Counted from the first letter of the stretch, positions 51,240 through 60,083 are shown. The stretch is DNA of 64,000 bases from Synechococcus sp. A18-25c (GCF_014280035.1 NZ_CP047957.1:1612001-1676000); one strand, 5' to 3'. A program made the numbers and translations. Notes: generated from the letters alone by a model not told the origin.

Positions 51240-51824
51240 TCAGCGGGCGTCGAACGGTGCAGATGAATGGTGCAGCACGATCTCAAGCTGACCATCGCGG
51301 TCGCGGAGATAGGTCAGTGTTTTCTCGACCAGCGCGCTTTGTCCATTGGAATCCGTCAGCCTGAATAGGCCCATGGTGTTCGCCGTGTTGCCCATGAGTT
51401 GGACCACATAGTTCTCCACTTGGCAGTCCACCCAATGCCGATAGGTGGCAAATCCTTGGTTGTCCCCAAAAAGGGGAATGGATTCATCAGGACCAATGAA
51501 ATACGCCATTGCTCCTTCCCGTGTGGTGCGAAACGTTTCAGGGCCTGTTGTGTAGGTGGGTTTGAACGCGACAGGGCCAATGTCAAAGGCATAGGCCGTA
51601 TCGATCACAGCCGCCGCCTCAACCTTCGCCGCCTTCACACCACCGGTCTGATAGGCCGCGCTGATGGTGAGCAGAGCATCACACCAACCCTGCTGAGCCT
51701 GCTCAACCTCGCTCTGAGTGATGTTTGTGTTGAAAAATTGAACGTGATCTGTCTCCGCTGTGACTGGTGCTGCAAACAAAGACGCCATGGTGATGACGCT
51801 GCCAATCCAAAAGGAACGAACCAT
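51240..51824 (-). CDS. secreted NTF2/SnoaL-like protein
   Basis: Exported protein of 194 residues with a signal peptide (SFWIGSVITMASLFAAPVTA). The mature part (VEQAQQGWCDALLTISAAYQTGG, AAAVIDTAYAFDIGPVAFKPT, MGLFRLTDSNGQSALVEKTLTYLRDRDGQLEIVLHHSSAPF) fits the SnoaL/CaMKII-association fold, in which the C-terminal HHSS strand is typical. Cyanobacterial members are sometimes annotated as phosphoribosyl-AMP cyclohydrolase, which I consider wrong for this sequence. Role unknown. Confidence 0.75.
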   Translation of the reverse strand: MVRSFWIGSVITMASLFAAPVTAETDHVQFFNTNITQSEVEQAQQGWCDALLTISAAYQTGGVKAAKVEAAAVIDTAYAFDIGPVAFKPTYTTGPETFRTTREGAMAYFIGPDESIPLFGDNQGFATYRHWVDCQVENYVVQLMGNTANTMGLFRLTDSNGQSALVEKTLTYLRDRDGQLEIVLHHSSAPFDAR

Positions 51825-51896
51825 CTGATGTTGAGAGCGAGGATGCGGTAAATCGTGGTTAGCAACAGTTCACTCAAGGGGCAACAGACGGGGCAC

Positions 51897-52730
51897 TCAT
51901 GGTGAGGAGCGACGCAAAATTCCATGCTGAGGAGCCAGCAGAAACGCCAATAAAAACAGCCCAGTTTGCACCAGCACAATGCAACCAGCTGTCGAACTAT
52001 CGGTCCAATAGCTCACATACACACCAATCAAACTGGACAAAACACTGCTGCCGATGGCGAGCCAGGTCATCCGATCAAAGCGATCCGTGAGCAGGTAAGC
52101 CGTCGCGCCTGGAGTCACCAGCATGGCCACCACCAGAATGATGCCTACGGTCTGCAAACCAGCCACGGCAGCAAGGGACAGCACGGACAGCAAGAGGTAG
52201 TGAAGAAAACCTGTGTTGATCCCGATCGAGCGTGCGTGGGTGGGATCGAAACAGAACAGCAAGAGGTCTCGCCGGAAAAGCAACAACATCGCCACGACGG
52301 CGGAGCAGATCCACCAGGTCTGACTGATGTCTGCCGCTGAGATGCCCAACACGTTTCCGAACAGCACGTGGGTGAGATCAATGTTGCTGCGGGTCTTGGA
52401 GACCAACACCAACCCCAGCGCGAAAAAGCCTGTGAAGACCAGGCCGATCACGGTGTCTTCCTTGATCCGCGATTTCTGCTTCACAAAACCGATGGTTGCC
52501 ACCGAACCGACACCGAACACGAAGGCACCGAGGGAAAACGGCAAGCCGAGGGCATAAGCCAGCACAACCCCTGGCAGCACGGCATGGGAGACCGCATCTC
52601 CCATCAGGGCCCAACCCTTGAGGGTCATGTAACAGGAGAGCAATCCACAGACGCCACCCACCAGCGCGCTGATCAGCAGCGCACGAACCATGAAGTCATG
52701 GCGCAGCGGTTCCAGCAGCAACTCCAGCAA
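51897..52730 (-). CDS. mntB: manganese (cluster ABC-3) transporter permease
   Basis: Permease of 277 residues. The conserved cytoplasmic loop is MTLKGWALMGDAVSHAVLPGVVLAYALGLPF, followed by FGVGSVATIGFVKQKSRIKEDTVIGLVF, typical of the Mn/Fe subgroup (SitC/MntB). Several further helices follow, with VGIILVVAMLVTPGATAYLL as the last family landmark. It is the third gene of mntC-mntA-mntB, 89 bases after mntA. A start at 52691 (MVRALLIS) is also possible. Manganese is favoured over zinc because of the receptor sequence. Confidence 0.88.
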   Translation of the reverse strand: MLELLLEPLRHDFMVRALLISALVGGVCGLLSCYMTLKGWALMGDAVSHAVLPGVVLAYALGLPFSLGAFVFGVGSVATIGFVKQKSRIKEDTVIGLVFTGFFALGLVLVSKTRSNIDLTHVLFGNVLGISAADISQTWWICSAVVAMLLLFRRDLLLFCFDPTHARSIGINTGFLHYLLLSVLSLAAVAGLQTVGIILVVAMLVTPGATAYLLTDRFDRMTWLAIGSSVLSSLIGVYVSYWTDSSTAGCIVLVQTGLFLLAFLLAPQHGILRRSSP

Positions 52731-52819
52731 GTCCGAGATCTCAGCTCACCGCCATTGTCCCAGCAGCTTGCACAAAGCAGCGGCAGCGACCACGTGTGAT
52801 CACACAACTGATCTTCAGT

Positions 52820-53566
52820 TCACTGCGGATGCCCTTGCAACAGATCAGGAGGAACACCACCGAACGCCAGCGACAGATTCTCAGGAGTGAACACCTCAGA
52901 TGTCTCTCCGTAGGCCAAAACCGTCTTATTGATCAGCACAACGAGATCGCAGAAATCACGCACGTGACTGAGGTCATGGGTGGAGATCAACATCGAGCAA
53001 CCTTGACTGCGGAGTTGCAAAAAAAGCTCTGCCATCAGCTTTTCAGTGCGGACGTCCACGCCATTGAAAGGTTCATCCAGCAACAACACCGAAGCACGCT
53101 GGGCAATGGCTCGGGCGAGGAAAGCGCGTTTGCGTTGTCCACCGGAGAGTGCCGCCAGAGGTCGATCGCGCAACTCGAGCAGATCAACGCGCTCAAGAGC
53201 GGCACGAACGGCGATCCGATCCGACTGCCGCGGGATTCGCAGGCAGTTCATACCGCCATAGCGACCCATCATCACCACATCCCAGACGGAGACGGGGAAA
53301 TCACAGTCGATCCCCTCGCTTTGGGGCACATAGGCAACCGCTTGCTCCCGTTGCGCTGCCGCCACCTTGGCCCCATTGATGCGAATCCGTCCTCGGGATG
53401 GACGCACAAAACCGGTAAGGGCCTTGAACAATGTCGATTTCCCGGCGCCATTCATGCCAACCAACCCACAGATGCAACCAGCAGGAAGGGTCAGGGAGGC
53501 GTCGTAAAGCGCAACGGTGCCGTTGTAGTCAACGCAAACCTGCTCTGCTGCGATCCGGATCGTCAT
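52820..53566 (-). CDS. mntA: manganese ABC transporter ATP-binding protein
   Basis: ATPase of 248 residues. Walker A GMNGAGKST, Q-loop VAYVPQSEGIDCDFP, signature LSGGQRKRAFLA, Walker B VLLLDEPFNGVD and switch LISTHDLSHV are all present. The VPQSEGIDWxFP-like segment is characteristic of MntA/SitB ATPases. The start overlaps the mntC stop by 4 bases (ATGA), so translation is coupled. Paralogue of znuC at 46540. Confidence 0.9.
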   Translation of the reverse strand: MTIRIAAEQVCVDYNGTVALYDASLTLPAGCICGLVGMNGAGKSTLFKALTGFVRPSRGRIRINGAKVAAAQREQAVAYVPQSEGIDCDFPVSVWDVVMMGRYGGMNCLRIPRQSDRIAVRAALERVDLLELRDRPLAALSGGQRKRAFLARAIAQRASVLLLDEPFNGVDVRTEKLMAELFLQLRSQGCSMLISTHDLSHVRDFCDLVVLINKTVLAYGETSEVFTPENLSLAFGGVPPDLLQGHPQ

Positions 53567-54513
53567 GGGGTTGGATCGGCGGGGGAGCCAAGACCAGCTC
53601 GAATGAGTTTCACATTGTGGCGATGCAGATCGAGGAGGGTGGGGGCTGGACCGTTGTCATCTGACAAGGAATCGACAAAGAAACTGCCACCAAAGCGGCT
53701 TCCGGCTGCTCGAGCAACTTCACGTTGCGGCTGATCGCTCACTGTGGTTTCGCAGAACACCGCTGGCACCTGATCCTGTCTAACGCGATTAATCAGTCTG
53801 GCCATCCGGCGTGGCGTGATTTGGCTTTCCGCATTGACGGGCCAGAGATAGGCCTCTTGCAGACCGTAATCGCGCGCGAGGTAGCTCAGAGCACCCTCGC
53901 AGCTGACCAGCAACCGTTGGCCTTCAGGCAAGGTTGCCAAGCTCTGGCGCAACTCCTCATCCAGCTTTCGCAGGCTGGCCTTGTAGGCCTCAGCGTTGCT
54001 CTGATACGCCTCACTGCCCTCAGGATCCAATTCAGAAAAGGCCAGCACAAGCTGATCGACGTAGTGCTGGGCCGTCTTGGGCGACATCCAGGCATGGGGG
54101 TTGGGGCGCCCCGCGTAAGCGTCCTCCTCGATCAAGAGAGGCTGTAGTCCATTGGTCAGCGTCACGGTCGGAACCTGGCCGGCAGCAGCTGTAAAACGCT
54201 TGGCCCAGAGTTCCAACCCCAACCCGTTCTCAACGATCAGGTCAGCGCCCAATGCCCGCTCGATGTCACTGGGAGTGAATTCATATCCATGAATCTCAGC
54301 ACCAGGCTTTGTGATCGACTCCACCTGCAGGCGGTCGCCAGCAACATTGCTCGCCATGTCGGCAAGAATGGTGAAGGTGGTTAAAACCTTTGGGCGAGCA
54401 TCCGTTGTGGCGCCACGCTCCATCGAGGACAAACGGCTCGGCCCAGAACAGGCCATCAGCAGCGCCAGCAATCCAACAGCAAGTGTGGGAAGGGGCATGT
54501 GACGCGTCGCCAA
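53563..54513 (-). CDS. mntC: manganese-binding lipoprotein of an ABC transporter
   Basis: Solute receptor of 316 residues. The N-terminus is a lipoprotein signal with lipobox LLMACSG. Metal-ligand segments typical of MntC/PsaA are EIHGYEFTPSDI, RPNPHAWMSP, LVSCEGALSYLARDYGL and SFFVDSLSDDNGPAPT. The EIHGYEFTP sequence, in place of a zinc-type loop, favours manganese. Cyanobacteria need manganese for photosystem II. It is the first gene of the operon. No Zur-type box is seen upstream, in contrast to the znu genes. Confidence 0.9.
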   Translation of the reverse strand: MATRHMPLPTLAVGLLALLMACSGPSRLSSMERGATTDARPKVLTTFTILADMASNVAGDRLQVESITKPGAEIHGYEFTPSDIERALGADLIVENGLGLELWAKRFTAAAGQVPTVTLTNGLQPLLIEEDAYAGRPNPHAWMSPKTAQHYVDQLVLAFSELDPEGSEAYQSNAEAYKASLRKLDEELRQSLATLPEGQRLLVSCEGALSYLARDYGLQEAYLWPVNAESQITPRRMARLINRVRQDQVPAVFCETTVSDQPQREVARAAGSRFGGSFFVDSLSDDNGPAPTLLDLHRHNVKLIRAGLGSPADPTP

Positions 54514-54968
54514 ACAGTGGTGCTCCTTGGTGATTGATCAGAGAACACTAGGGAACGAACCTCGGGCTTCAGAACAGAGACCGAGATCCCATCAATCGAC
54601 CGTCATACCTTGGCCGCACCATCTGCCAATCCAACAACGGGCTGCACACCAGCCATCGATCACGTACTTGGCCCAGACTTCAAACCACTTCGTGTCCGAA
54701 GTTTTGATTGTGTTGGTTCATCACTTCACCAACACAATCATGGATCGTCAGCTGAAATTAATATTGAAGCAATAAACAACACATTGAATGAAAGAGTGAA
54801 CCATTGAGATCATGAGCACAATGAGAATGTAGGCAGTTCGTGTACCTGGCAAAGCAGTATCAAACTCGCAAACACATCCTCAAACGATCATTGATTCACC
54901 TTGGGTCAAGAAGAACTCAGTGTTTCCATTGACCTCGACCAAGCCAGCATGCAGTGTTCAAAAAATCC
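54514..54968. other. gene-free region upstream of mntC with an inverted repeat
   Basis: About 455 bases. I see no credible gene. The notable element is the 13-base inverted repeat at 54705-54740. The promoter of mntC must lie in the left part. Confidence 0.4.
54705..54740. repeat. perfect 13-base inverted repeat
   Basis: TGATTGTGTTGGT and ACCAACACAATCA pair exactly around a 10-base spacer. No T tract follows, so it is not an ordinary terminator. It is about 190 bases upstream of mntC. Confidence 0.85.
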
Positions 54969-55100
54969 TTAAAGACCGGGATTATTCATTCGGCGACCCA
55001 CAACCGTGAGAGCCATGATTAAGAGCACGAGCGCCACAACACCCTGACCGTCCACGCGCTCCAAGCCAGAAAGAACAAGCAGAAGACCAGGAAGCGACAT
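54969..55100 (-). CDS. very small membrane protein (43 residues)
   Basis: The frame from the ATG at 55100 reads MSLPGLLLVLSGLERVDGQG, then a hydrophobic helix (VVALVLLIMALTVVGRRM) and ends NNPGL. The composition is that of the small one-helix proteins common in picocyanobacteria. No family recognised. It is on the same strand as mntC, far upstream. Confidence 0.55.
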   Translation of the reverse strand: MSLPGLLLVLSGLERVDGQGVVALVLLIMALTVVGRRMNNPGL

Positions 55101-55199
55101 GGAGACCCGCCTTAACCCTCAAATCTCATTCAATGTCGGCGCTGCCGGGAACAACTTGAAAACTGCATAGGCCCTTCACAGCTCTTCACTGGCTGGCCG

Positions 55200-55390
55200 T
55201 TGCTGATTGCCAAACGTGACGCAAGACCTCTAGGGCCAGCAGGCCAAGCGTCCAACACCAACTGGCACAGTGACAGTTGGCTCGCGATGGTTCCTCTGTG
55301 AGGAACCGGGTGGGCGGCATCGTCGAAACAAGGCAAGACGGCCGCTGACACACCCCAACCACCCCTGCCTTCGGCGGGGCATTTTTCTCG
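55200..55390 (+). ncRNA. candidate structured non-coding RNA
   Basis: Four perfect or near-perfect hairpins follow one another: GGCC/GGCC (55234-55245), CCAACTG/CAGTTGG (55258-55280), GGTTCCTC/GAGGAACC (55289-55307) and a GC-rich terminator-like stem CCCC-TGCC/GGC-GGGG followed by ATTTTT (55362-55386). No gene with good composition covers the stretch. The order and the terminal stem suggest a plus-strand transcript. It does not match tmRNA, RNase P, SRP or tRNA landmarks. Confidence 0.4.
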
Positions 55391-55633
55391 CAAAATCGGA
55401 AAATGACAGTTTCAAAGCGGCACACGCTAAATCTAGTGTGACGCAGGGCATCGACCAAGCATCTTGCTCGCCGAAACGCGACACCATGCCCTCCTACACA
55501 CCGCCAGAGACACCAAATCTGGGGCTTGCGCGAACCCGCACACCAGACCTATTGATGGTGTGGTGAGCAGAGCGCACTTTGCAGTGTCCTGCTGACGCTT
55601 TTGGGCCGGGTGATGGGAGCTTCGGCACGAGTG
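55391..55633. other. gene-free stretch between RNA candidate and DUF2256
   Basis: No convincing gene. A 26-residue frame at 55487-55567 and a hairpin (CACACCA/TGGTGTG near 55540) are present. Because a terminator with a T tract follows at 55634 in plus orientation, a short plus-strand transcript may exist here. Confidence 0.3.
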
Positions 55634-55667
55634 TTCAAACCTTCGATCGACGATCGGAGGTTTTTTT
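55634..55667 (+). terminator. plus-strand terminator overlapping the DUF2256 3' end
   Basis: AAACCTTCGATC and GATCGGAGGTTT pair with one wobble around a 3-base loop, followed by TTTTT. It overlaps the last codons of the minus-strand DUF2256 gene. It would stop a plus-strand transcript from the stretch to its left. Confidence 0.7.
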
Positions 55668-55790
55668 ATGGCGCCTGCACCGCTCTGAGCAGTAGCGGAC
55701 TTCGTCCCAAACGTCCTTCCACTTCTTGCGCCATTGAAAGGGTCGACCGCAGACAGGGCAAATTTTGGTGGGGCGATCACTTGGACGCAT
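55635..55790 (-). CDS. DUF2256 zinc-ribbon-like protein
   Basis: From the ATG at 55790, 51 residues. The sequence [33 protein letters not shown] is the DUF2256 signature with two CxxC-type pairs that would hold one zinc ion. Members are small basic proteins sometimes found next to cryptochrome/photolyase-like genes; no such neighbour is here. The frame continues upstream to 55859, but the added residues are not conserved-looking. Confidence 0.88.
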   Translation of the reverse strand: MRPSDRPTKICPVCGRPFQWRKKWKDVWDEVRYCSERCRRHKKTSDRRSKV

Positions 55791-56047
55791 CCAGAGCGAA
55801 GCGACGGGAATGGGCCTCCATGATGAACAGCCTTGGCAGGCAAAGGAGGCATCCTCCAAAGCGATGCCAGAAGCATCAGAACATCAAACCTGCTCCAATT
55901 TCACACGCAAACCAATACATCCCTCCTCACAGACACAAGCAACCATTTTTATTAAGAAAAAATAAATACTTATTTGCGAAACAAGAAGCGAGTGCTCCAA
56001 AACCATGACCGTGTCATAAGTTCCACACAATCAGCGTCGAGGTGAGA

Positions 56048-56275
56048 ATGGCAATCCATCAGTCAGCACCAGCCTGCTTTATGCATTGGAGCGTTCAACG
56101 CGTCACCAAACACCTCTACTCCGTTTCAGCGACCACCAACGGAAAGGAATACACCCACGTCGGCAATTATCGATCTGTTGAGGATGCCAACCGTGCGGGA
56201 CGCCGCTATGTGTCTGCCCTGGCGCACGGGATTGAAAATCAATCCCATCAGGCATCCCAGGCCCTGGCGTCATAA
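56048..56275 (+). CDS. small conserved protein
   Basis: From the ATG at 56048, 75 residues: FMHWSVQRVTKHLYSVSATTNGKEY, HVGNYRSVEDANRAGRRYVSALAHG. The central part looks like a short beta hairpin followed by a helix. A GTG at 56042 and an ATG at 56081 are alternative starts. No recognised domain. Confidence 0.5.
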   Translation: MAIHQSAPACFMHWSVQRVTKHLYSVSATTNGKEYTHVGNYRSVEDANRAGRRYVSALAHGIENQSHQASQALAS

Positions 56276-56493
56276 CAAACCACGACGCTTGCCAAGCAAA
56301 GATCTGTCTTGACGCCATGTGGACAGTGTTCAGGATCAACTGAACAACTCAAACAGGAGCACCAAAACAGGCACAGTTCACGGTTCAGCCGCTTAAGTGA
56401 GAAGTTCCTCAAAAAGCGACTTAACCGTGCGATTTGCAACAAATTGTTTGCTTTCTGCCGATACCTTGCAGTCACTCCCTCATGGAGATCGAC

Positions 56494-56691
56494 ATGAACG
56501 GCAGCATCCAGCTCACAGTTGAGCAGCGCTTTCAGATCGAACAATTCAATCGCACCCTGGAAACAACGACTGACCCCGATCAATTGCGTCAGTTGGCCCG
56601 GCAGCTCATGACGGCGTGGCAAACGCAAAAGGCAGCCACCAGTTGGGTGATGCGGCAGGGCATGCCGCCGATCAGCGGCACTGACAGCTAA
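56494..56691 (+). CDS. NblA-like small protein
   Basis: Protein of 65 residues from the ATG at 56494, with GGAG 6 bases upstream. The sequence QLTVEQRFQIEQFNRTLET, then DQLRQLARQLMTAWQTQKAATSWVM, is two helices in the pattern of NblA/Ycf18, the adaptor for phycobilisome breakdown under nutrient stress (LSLEQ-F-IR-F ... QLMxxxxxxx). The match is in layout rather than identity. An in-frame ATG at 56482 is possible. The gene stands alone. Confidence 0.5.
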   Translation: MNGSIQLTVEQRFQIEQFNRTLETTTDPDQLRQLARQLMTAWQTQKAATSWVMRQGMPPISGTDS

Positions 56692-56824
56692 CCCGCCAGC
56701 CGTCGGCACAGGCCAACGAACACGGGCCTCCTAAACTCCATCTTTTTGCCAACAAGCGATTGCGATGGAAAGGGCCCGGATGTGTAGTCATGGACACTAG
56801 GGTCTAAGGAACTTCGTGCCCGGA

Positions 56825-56983
56825 ATGGTTGAGCTGTATCTCAACGCCAAGCTTCACAGCAGCATCACCGTCGACGCTTATCGCTCTGTTTTGATGCTTC
56901 AGAACCTTGACGACCAAGATCTCAAGCTCAGATCGGACCTGCTGCGCCAGGTCGACAATGGATCCATCAGACTGATCGGGTGA
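56825..56983 (+). CDS. small protein (52 residues)
   Basis: From the ATG at 56825 the frame reads MVELYLNAKLHSSITVDAYR, SVLMLQNLDDQDLKLRSDLL and ends NGSIRLIG. A GTG at 56816 is in frame. Composition is that of a soluble helical protein. The opposite strand has a 130-residue frame (56804-57196), but its Ser/Arg/Pro-rich composition is less protein-like, so the plus-strand peptide is favoured. Confidence 0.5.
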   Translation: MVELYLNAKLHSSITVDAYRSVLMLQNLDDQDLKLRSDLLRQVDNGSIRLIG

Positions 56984-57237
56984 GCCTTCCAGGTCGTTGT
57001 TTGAACCCACCGACCCACGCTTTTGGAAAGCCATCCTCGGACTGGTGTCTCTCTTGGTTGGATGCTCTTTGGCATGGCTCATGCTCCATGCCTGAACCGG
57101 GATGCAAAAGCCATGAAGACTCATCCAGCTGTTACGGCTAGCTGAAGAGTCTTCGCTCGCGGTCTGTGTCACCACACGCACGAGCGAACTAATCATGAAC
57201 GCAGGAAGAGCATTTGGTGTCGGACGTTACATTGTTT

Positions 57238-57600
57238 TCAAATCCAGGACTGAATCAGCATCCAGAGACACGTCGCGATCGCCAAACCGACTCCAACCGT
57301 CAGCACCCCCAACACCACTGCACTTCCACCAGCGACCCACAGCAACCGACCAAAGGTTTTCGGAAACAGCAGATGCAGAGTGATTCCAAAGGCGAGTGGC
57401 CATAACGGCGGTATCACCACACAAACAATGGCTAACGCCACCAGCTTGAGCCGATGTTGGTCCTGTTGTTGCTTGTCAGTGAGCGCCTGCTGCTCAGCGC
57501 GTTGCCGTTCCAGACGTTCATCATCGCTGAGCCAACGGCCAAGGTCCTGGGCCTGAGCCAAGTCCTGTTCCAGTTGGTCTTGTGGAGTGGGATCCACCAT
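57238..57600 (-). CDS. small membrane protein with coiled N-terminus
   Basis: From the ATG at 57600, 120 residues. The first half is charged and helical (QDQLEQDLAQAQDLGRWLSDDERLERQRAEQQALTDKQ kind), the second half has two hydrophobic helices (LVALAIVCVVIPPLWPLAFGI, LLWVAGGSAVVLGVLTVGVG). No family recognised. It lies 13 bases downstream of another small membrane gene on the same strand (or overlaps it by 23 bases if a start at 57636 is used). Confidence 0.65.
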   Translation of the reverse strand: MVDPTPQDQLEQDLAQAQDLGRWLSDDERLERQRAEQQALTDKQQQDQHRLKLVALAIVCVVIPPLWPLAFGITLHLLFPKTFGRLLWVAGGSAVVLGVLTVGVGLAIATCLWMLIQSWI

Positions 57601-57613
57601 CAGGCCATCGTAT

Positions 57614-57817
57614 TCAGTGCGGGTTGGTTGCATCACGCTTTCTCCAAGAACGCTCTAACGATTGGCGTGCCTGCTCAGGGTTCAGCGCTGCTGGCCGTTG
57701 CTGGCTACGCAAACGCGCACGAAACGGTCCTGTGATTCTCCAGAAGCGCAGCGCACTGGCTAGAGCCACCACCAGCCAAGCCAGAAGAATCCACCGTGGA
57801 TCATGCCAATGCATCAA
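57614..57817 (-). CDS. small membrane protein
   Basis: Protein of 67 residues: one N-terminal helix (WILLAWLVVALASALRFW) and a strongly basic tail (FRARLRSQQRPAALNP, ERSWRKRDATNPH). No family recognised. First of a two-gene unit with the 120-residue membrane protein downstream. Confidence 0.6.
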   Translation of the reverse strand: MMHWHDPRWILLAWLVVALASALRFWRITGPFRARLRSQQRPAALNPEQARQSLERSWRKRDATNPH

Positions 57818-58146
57818 GGAGCTTTCCTGTTGTTAGGAGCGAGTGCTGAACGATCACCACAGGCGAGTTCCCGAGAACGCAACTGAACGGTGCTTTTGAT
57901 TGTTCACACGGGTATCTTCACAGAATTCACCGTCAGGTGACAATTTTGCAAGCAATCCAGAACCGCGTCATGCCGATCAAACCATTGGCAGTCGCGCGCC
58001 GTGAAGCAACGCACTGACCAAGGCTCAGTTCAATGACACAAAGGCACACCAGGATGTCGCCTAAGGAAACAATTCAATCCAGACAAATCACTTTCGACGT
58101 CTTGCCGTGAATCAATTAGAGTTGAGTGGTCAATGAAGATGAACCC
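57818..58146. other. gene-free stretch
   Basis: About 330 bases between the small membrane pair and the lipoprotein-like gene. Nothing beyond very short frames is visible; promoters of the divergent units are expected here. Confidence 0.4.
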
Positions 58147-58305
58147 ATGTTCTGGCGAATCTCATCTGCAGTCATCTTGTCCGTGACTGTCGCAGGGTGC
58201 AATATCGATGTCGACAACCTCGAAAACTGCACTGACAAGGATGGGAAGCCTTTGCCAGAATGGGTCTGCAGAAAAAATACAGCCCCTGTCGAGGAAGAAA
58301 AGTGA
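58147..58305 (+). CDS. small lipoprotein (52 residues)
   Basis: The frame starts MFWRISSAVILSVTVAGC, a short lipoprotein signal with lipobox VAGC, followed by NIDVDNLENCTDKDGKPLP, EWVCRKNTAP and an acidic end. Two further cysteines could pair. A DxDxDG-like loop (DKDGKPLP) might bind calcium. No family recognised. Confidence 0.55.
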   Translation: MFWRISSAVILSVTVAGCNIDVDNLENCTDKDGKPLPEWVCRKNTAPVEEEK

Positions 58306-58481
58306 TTGAAACAATGAGCCAAGGTTCATTGACAATTTAATCATCAAGTCAATCATCATTTTCAAGCGCCACGTAGGTTCGAGCTAATCCGAAAGACTGT
58401 CAAAAAGTCGTCTTCATCGAGGGCCCCAGCGAATCGTGAACCGACGCTTGATCAGAACCAACACATCAACTCTTTCAATCC

Positions 58482-58616
58482 ATGAAATATCTGTTTGTTT
58501 TGATTTTCTTGTTCTCCATTGCGGTGATCGGTGCTTTTCTTGCCGGCCAAGAAGAAACACCCACAGAAAACCTTGAGAATGTGAAAATCAAAACAGAGCA
58601 TTTGAAGCTCACTTGA
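58482..58616 (+). CDS. very small single-helix protein (44 residues)
   Basis: From the ATG at 58482: MKYLFVLIFLFSIAVIGAFL, a membrane helix or signal, then AGQEETPTENLENVKIKTEH and LKLT. No family recognised; one of several tiny membrane proteins in this part of the window. Confidence 0.5.
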   Translation: MKYLFVLIFLFSIAVIGAFLAGQEETPTENLENVKIKTEHLKLT

Positions 58617-58762
58617 CTTGTAGTCTATATCTTCAATCATGCGTGCAAATGTGGTTCAAAGTGCCGGGTCTGTACCATCATGATTAATCACAGGCAAACA
58701 CCACACTGGCATATTCTTAAGCTCTTCAGAGCTGCGAAGAGAAACATGATTGACCCATCTGA

Positions 58763-59911
58763 ATGATGATTTTGAGCCAGCAGATCCACAACCGGGTTGT
58801 GTTCATCTGTCGTGATGACGAAAGCGCCTGGAGACCAAGCGGCGCGCATGGCGAGGCGATTGGTTCCTACATCACCAGCATCGATCCAATCACCAAGAAA
58901 CTTCGCTGCGAACGCTCACATGACAATTGCTTGAACAGCTTCAGCCATCGCAACGAAGGCCGATTGATTGAAGTGTCCAGCGAGGGAAGAGGCGTGATCG
59001 CCATCGAGACCCTCATACCTCCAGAAAGCACACTGGCGGTGGTGCGTCTGGTGACCTCAAATCACGAGCTTGATGTTCACCTCGTGGAAGGGGTGAATGT
59101 GGAGGATCTGAGGGCTTACAACTGGAGTTTGGAGGGCAAGGAACGCTTTCAGTTGTACCGCTGCCCCGAACCTCCACCACAATGGCGCAGCACTCCAGAG
59201 GAGTGGCGCAGCAGTCCGACCTACCAAGCGCATCAGCAACACTTTGCTCAGAAGCTGGAGGAGGAGTTCGCTGCGGCGATCCAGGCTTTATCCATCCACA
59301 TCAGCGCAGACGCTCAAAAAGCGTTTGACACCCTTATCACGACGGCTTGCCGCGACAATCCCGGCTGGTTCTGGGACATCCGCAAAGCCGCAGCTGTTTA
59401 TGCCCTAACGGGCACATTCAGCAAAGATGCCCTCACTCGAATGGTGTATCTGGTGCAGGAGGTCATTGATCCTGAGTCCCTGCCGTTCAAGCTCACACCC
59501 CAGCAGACCATCAAAGCCTTATTCGATCACTGCAAACACGCAGCAGGAACACTCAGCGACGCAGAGATCTGGGAGACACAAACCCGCTGTGATCTGCTGT
59601 CCACCCACGAGCTCATGCGCATCGTGCAGATCAAAGCAAAGCACAAACCGTTTTTCTACCGATGGTTGTGGCGAATGAATGGCAAGCCCGATCCCGTTCT
59701 GATCGAAAACCCAGATCTCTACGAGCTCTTCCGTGAAGAGATCATCGGCGATCGCGACAGAGTGATGGCAGCATTTGGAATCAACGGTGCGCTCGAGGTT
59801 GACTATCGAGATCAGGTCATCAACTCAATGATGAGAGATGACGGTTGGATCCTGGAAGAAACCGACCGGTTTGAAGAAGAGGAGCAACGTCGGAATCGCA
59901 ACATCAACTAA
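58763..59911 (+). CDS. unknown soluble protein (382 residues)
   Basis: I do not recognise the family. The first third looks beta-rich (RVVFICRDDESAWRPSG, STLAVVRLVTSNHELDVHLVEG). A charged helical middle (AHQQHFAQKLEEEFAAAIQALSIHIS) leads to a helical last third (RDNPGWFWDIRKAAAVYALTG, LLSTHELMRIVQIKAKHKPFFYRWLWRMNG, EIIGDRDRVMAAFGINGALEVDYRDQVI). There is no signal peptide or membrane helix. It stands alone, with the small genes around it on both strands. Starts at 58763 and 58766 are equivalent. Confidence 0.75.
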   Translation: MMILSQQIHNRVVFICRDDESAWRPSGAHGEAIGSYITSIDPITKKLRCERSHDNCLNSFSHRNEGRLIEVSSEGRGVIAIETLIPPESTLAVVRLVTSNHELDVHLVEGVNVEDLRAYNWSLEGKERFQLYRCPEPPPQWRSTPEEWRSSPTYQAHQQHFAQKLEEEFAAAIQALSIHISADAQKAFDTLITTACRDNPGWFWDIRKAAAVYALTGTFSKDALTRMVYLVQEVIDPESLPFKLTPQQTIKALFDHCKHAAGTLSDAEIWETQTRCDLLSTHELMRIVQIKAKHKPFFYRWLWRMNGKPDPVLIENPDLYELFREEIIGDRDRVMAAFGINGALEVDYRDQVINSMMRDDGWILEETDRFEEEEQRRNRNIN

Positions 59912-59977
59912 TGCAACATCACGGATTGCGCCTAGTTTGAAGCTCCAATCGTTTTGCGGCTGAGAGCCTGTGACGTC

Positions 59978-60076
59978 ATGGATGGTCGTGTGCTTCTGAG
60001 TGTGATCGGAGCGTTGCTGCTTGCTGCAGCGGCCTACGAATACATGCTGCTTCAAGGTCTGGCGTCGGCTGCCTGA
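59978..60076 (+). CDS. 32-residue single-helix protein
   Basis: The frame MDGRVLLSVIGALLLAAAAY EYMLLQGLASAA is one membrane helix with short ends, ending in TGA. It lies between the 382-residue gene and a converging secreted protein. Size makes it uncertain. Confidence 0.45.
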   Translation: MDGRVLLSVIGALLLAAAAYEYMLLQGLASAA

Positions 60077-60083
60077 AGAATGA

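Noticed and set aside
51240-51824. Possible phosphoribosyl-AMP cyclohydrolase annotation
   Set aside because: It has a signal peptide and lacks the HisI zinc and Mg motifs; an NTF2/SnoaL-like fold fits better.
55487-55567. 26-residue frame and a GTTCGCGC string that looked like a tRNA T-loop
   Set aside because: No cloverleaf can be formed around it, and the peptide has no features.
56804-57196. 130-residue minus-strand frame
   Set aside because: First half is Ser/Arg/Pro-rich with no structure; the plus-strand 52-residue frame is more protein-like.
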